From positions 17,909,650 to 17,973,649 of the forward strand of contig NC_135262.1 in NCBI RefSeq assembly GCF_964204865.1: a DNA stretch of 64,000 nt, read 5' to 3'. The DNA is from Styela clava (Eukaryota; Chordata; Ascidiacea; Stolidobranchia; Styelidae). The notes below the pieces were generated by a model. The model did no database searches, had not been told where the DNA came from, and saw nothing but the letters and a program-made list of their open reading frames with translations. Both the position numbers and the translations under genes were made by a program. This document shows positions 61,129-64,000 of this stretch, one piece after another (positions within the stretch are counted from its first letter, which is position 1; every line of letters begins with the position of its first letter).

Positions 61129-62860
61129 GTCAATACAATATTTATAAGGCATCAATTCATAGAAATTCGTGAGAAAACATATATTGACCCGAATGAATTA
61201 CATATGATAAAAACTTGTAATCGCTTGGTGATATTTCATAGACCAGAAAATATTAAAAAAATATAATTACAGAATCAAGAAAGCAGACAAAACTTACATA
61301 AAGTATAAAATCTAGATGATTGGTGCAACGCCCGCTAAAACAAGTATACGTTTTGAAATATGAACACAGAATGCTATAATTGCCCTTAGCCTAATGCAAA
61401 ATTACGTCGACAAGTTCTCAGTACGTCACCGGCGCACCCTATCGGTCGATTTCTGCGGGGCTAACTTTTGAAAATTCGTGTCGGGCAAACGAAGTCCACT
61501 CTATGTAAGCGATAAACGCCGAGAATCTTAAAAATTATATAGAATTAAATTCGCCACAAAAAATCTTTCGTGATAACCCATCTTTAAGTCTTATATATAT
61601 ATCCCGTGTCTTGTTTATGGATTGACAAAGTTCGTGTATTTCCCTGTTTAATTTAAGAACCGGCAAATTTGCCTATGCCGTACATTAAAAATGATTCTTA
61701 GGTGTAAGTTTTATAAAAAGAATGATTTTAGGTTTGTCCATATATTGGACTATAGACTTTGTAGATTACTGTACTTTGATCGATATATTTATTCATCATT
61801 GTTTCAATAGCGGCAAATGATACTCTGAGATTTTATGTAAATATAAAACTAAATGATATAACTTGAGAAAAAGTTTCCGTTAAAATCCCAAATGTTATTT
61901 ATGAAAATACGTCTATGAATCAACCATCCTATTTAATTTTGCTATAGGAGTCACATGTAATTGAAAAAAAGGCCCCTCGGATACATGGATTATTTTGATT
62001 TTCCAAAACCAACATTTGTGTGATACTCACAAGACGCAATACAGCTAAACTCACATACAGATCGTTGGTCGTTACCGAATCTAGCTGTGGCTTCTCCAGA
62101 CACTATAATGTCATATAAATGTAGGAATGATTCTCTAAAAAATGATCATTGTATTGTTACAACATCTTTGAACTTAGGAAATATAAAAGCAGAAGAATTT
62201 ATATCGTTTTGACGGTTTATATATATAAAGTTTCCGAACCTTGTTTTAACATATGTACCTCGCGTAACCAATACTATAGGAATCGATAGATTTAACAACA
62301 GTTTTACATCTGAACTCATTCACGCACTTGACAAATCAATTACTACATTTGTTGGGATCGTGACAAGGGCGTTACCATGGTGGACAAAAGATCGCACACT
62401 AGTCTTCCGACGAAAATGAAGAGGACATTTCGCGAAACAGATATCATTAACAACAACAAAAGAAGAGAGCTAGTTCTCGTAAAATATTACTAACAACAAA
62501 ACCAAATTGTTGGCTAGAATTCTGTGACTCGGTTAACCAATCCAGTTTTCAAAAGTGTGGAAAATGGTACATGCATTTACAAATTTACACAGATATTACA
62601 ATATCAGTATGCCCACGGATCAAAATGGTGCTTTTGTCCCAAATGATTATGACAAAGCTATGACTATTAGGTTTTACATTTTGAACAATAAGCGGTACTG
62701 CAAATTTTAAAAATGTGTTTTTGGATATTGTTACATCGAGAATCGCATTCACTTGATATTTGTATTGACTTAAACATTGCGTCTGTTTAACTTGTGTAGT
62801 AATTTATTTGTTATTGTTGACGCCGTAATTTCCCTTGATTGACAGTGTGCTTCTACACAC
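61129..62860. other. Spacer beyond the duplication, nothing recognised
   Basis: AT-rich DNA without supported exons or element ends, lying between the GalNAc-transferase 3' flank and the LTR-like sequence at the right edge. Confidence 0.3.
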
Positions 62861-62863
62861 TTT

Positions 62864-63581
62864 GTTACGAAACAATTGAGAGAGTCTTCGTGCCAATTGC
62901 TTGCCCAGACATGTCTCGCTTAGACATGGATAGTTTCGATAATTTGCTTTAAATAGCGCTTTACTTTTGCAGGGAATGGCGCTCGTTTCGTTGTAATTTG
63001 TAAATAAGTTAAACTTGTTCAGCGACCTTGGCTTTCTGTTTTGACTGTAGGACGATTAAATAATGTAGATTATGGCTGCCCACATAGACCTAATTTAGGG
63101 ATATTTTATGAGCATTAAATGGCCTTTTGTGATTGATTTTACAGTTATAGTTTATTTAATTGATTTGTTTGGATTTCCTTGACGAATGATTTCATGTTCA
63201 ACTTATGATAATTTAAGCCTGGAATAGCAGACAAATTCGGTATGTTATAATTTGTAACTCTTTCTGATTTGAAGACTGCAAGTTATTCAATAGTAATTTG
63301 GTTCGACTTAATAATTAACTATGTTTGATAATTGTGTTCATAAATTTGAGTAGGCTTTCTAAAGGCCGAATTGTGTATGATTATTTATTTATTGCAAGTA
63401 TTTTGTATTGATTTGTTTTTACGTTTGTATTAAGATAACCGTGTCAACTGTATACTTCGAGTTGTGTGTTTTTCTGGATTGAGGATACAAACTTGGGGCT
63501 TGAAAGACCGCGTTATTGAACTGTTAATAAATATCTAGTGTGCAGTCGGTGTCGTCCAGGTCACAAAGAACGGCTGTTACA
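62864..63581 (+). repeat. Possible 5' LTR of a second LTR retrotransposon
   Basis: The sequence ends CGGCTGTTACA about 185 bases before a gag-like frame, and a TGTTACGAAACA at 62864 could be its start, giving about 718 bases, similar in size to the 752-base LTR at the left edge. The right boundary is more secure than the left; TGTAACTC at 63253 is an alternative start. The partner LTR lies outside the window. Confidence 0.35.
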
Positions 63582-63766
63582 TTAAAGTTATCGAATTTCC
63601 GCAAATAAAGTTATCGAAATTTGCATATAACGTTTGATATTGCATAAATAAAGTAATCGTCGAATGCCGACAGGAGTTCGGTATAACGTCAAATTGGAAG
63701 AAATCATCCTACTGTTGAACATTTGAACTTTTGTTGCTTGTTCGATGAGCACTGTAATTGTACATT

Positions 63767-64000
63767 ATGGATGCACAATCTGTTTCGAAATCAAATTTAG
63801 AAGAGTTACGTGCTCGTCTGAAGGAATTATATCAAGATGCTGAGAGACTTATGTCAGACTACAAAAATCGAGATTTGTTGAAATTGAAAAGTGCTGACAT
63901 TGACAAACGGTTCACCGAGTATTCAAATGCTCATGAAATTCATGTGAGTACTTTACGTTCTGAAGAAGATCGAAGAAATGTCAGTGAATTTTTCCAGTGT
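63767..64000 (+). mobile_element. Start of a gag-like frame, running off the right edge
   Basis: From ATG at 63767 the frame is open for 78 codons to the window end. It is helical and charged (LEELRARLKELYQDAERLM, then DYKNRDLLKLK), like the N-terminal gag segment of BEL/Pao elements, and follows an LTR-like block. No zinc knuckle is reached, so host-gene exon remains possible. Confidence 0.45.

Overview
The window reads as AT-rich nuclear DNA of an animal. It holds spliced genes with GT-AG introns and metazoan proteins (a NudE-family dynein regulator, a TLCD4-type membrane protein, secreted lipocalins, a polypeptide GalNAc-transferase), and many transposon families. Gene content and compactness suggest an invertebrate, perhaps a tunicate-like deuterostome. 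That placement is inference; no species-diagnostic marker is present.

Layout. 1-4076: the 3' part of a BEL/Pao LTR retrotransposon, with pol running off the left edge, one stop codon in the integrase region, and a 3' LTR. 7711-12822: an eight-exon NDE1/NDEL1 gene on the minus strand; one of its introns holds an unrelated terminal-exon candidate. 13-21 kb: gene-poor, with several small inverted-repeat elements, a local 148-bp duplication and a minisatellite of exactly 72 bp. 21561-28154: a hAT-like element carrying a nested, degraded Ty3/gypsy element (5-bp target duplication, both LTRs) and smaller inverted-repeat insertions. 29014-29641: another hAT-like element. 31001-34349: TLCD4-like gene, minus strand. 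37.9-44.6 kb: two tandem lipocalin genes, minus strand, in duplicated units, plus relics of an older copy. 44716-45531: hAT-like element. 46.6-47.5 kb: non-LTR reverse-transcriptase remnant. 48.5-53.0 and 57.1-61.1 kb: two copies of a larger duplication. The first holds a dead GalNAc-transferase interrupted by an 830-bp hAT insertion; the second holds an intact intronless gene. Between them lie two exons of an unrecognised plus-strand gene and a tRNA-like SINE. The right edge carries what looks like the start of a second LTR element.

The host genes show no sign of acting together. The main biology is local gene duplication (lipocalins, GalNAc-transferase) and heavy, sometimes nested, activity of DNA transposons. 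Exon limits were set by reading GT/AG sites and codon phase by eye. The NDE1 and lipocalin models close in frame; the TLCD4 model has one unresolved junction.
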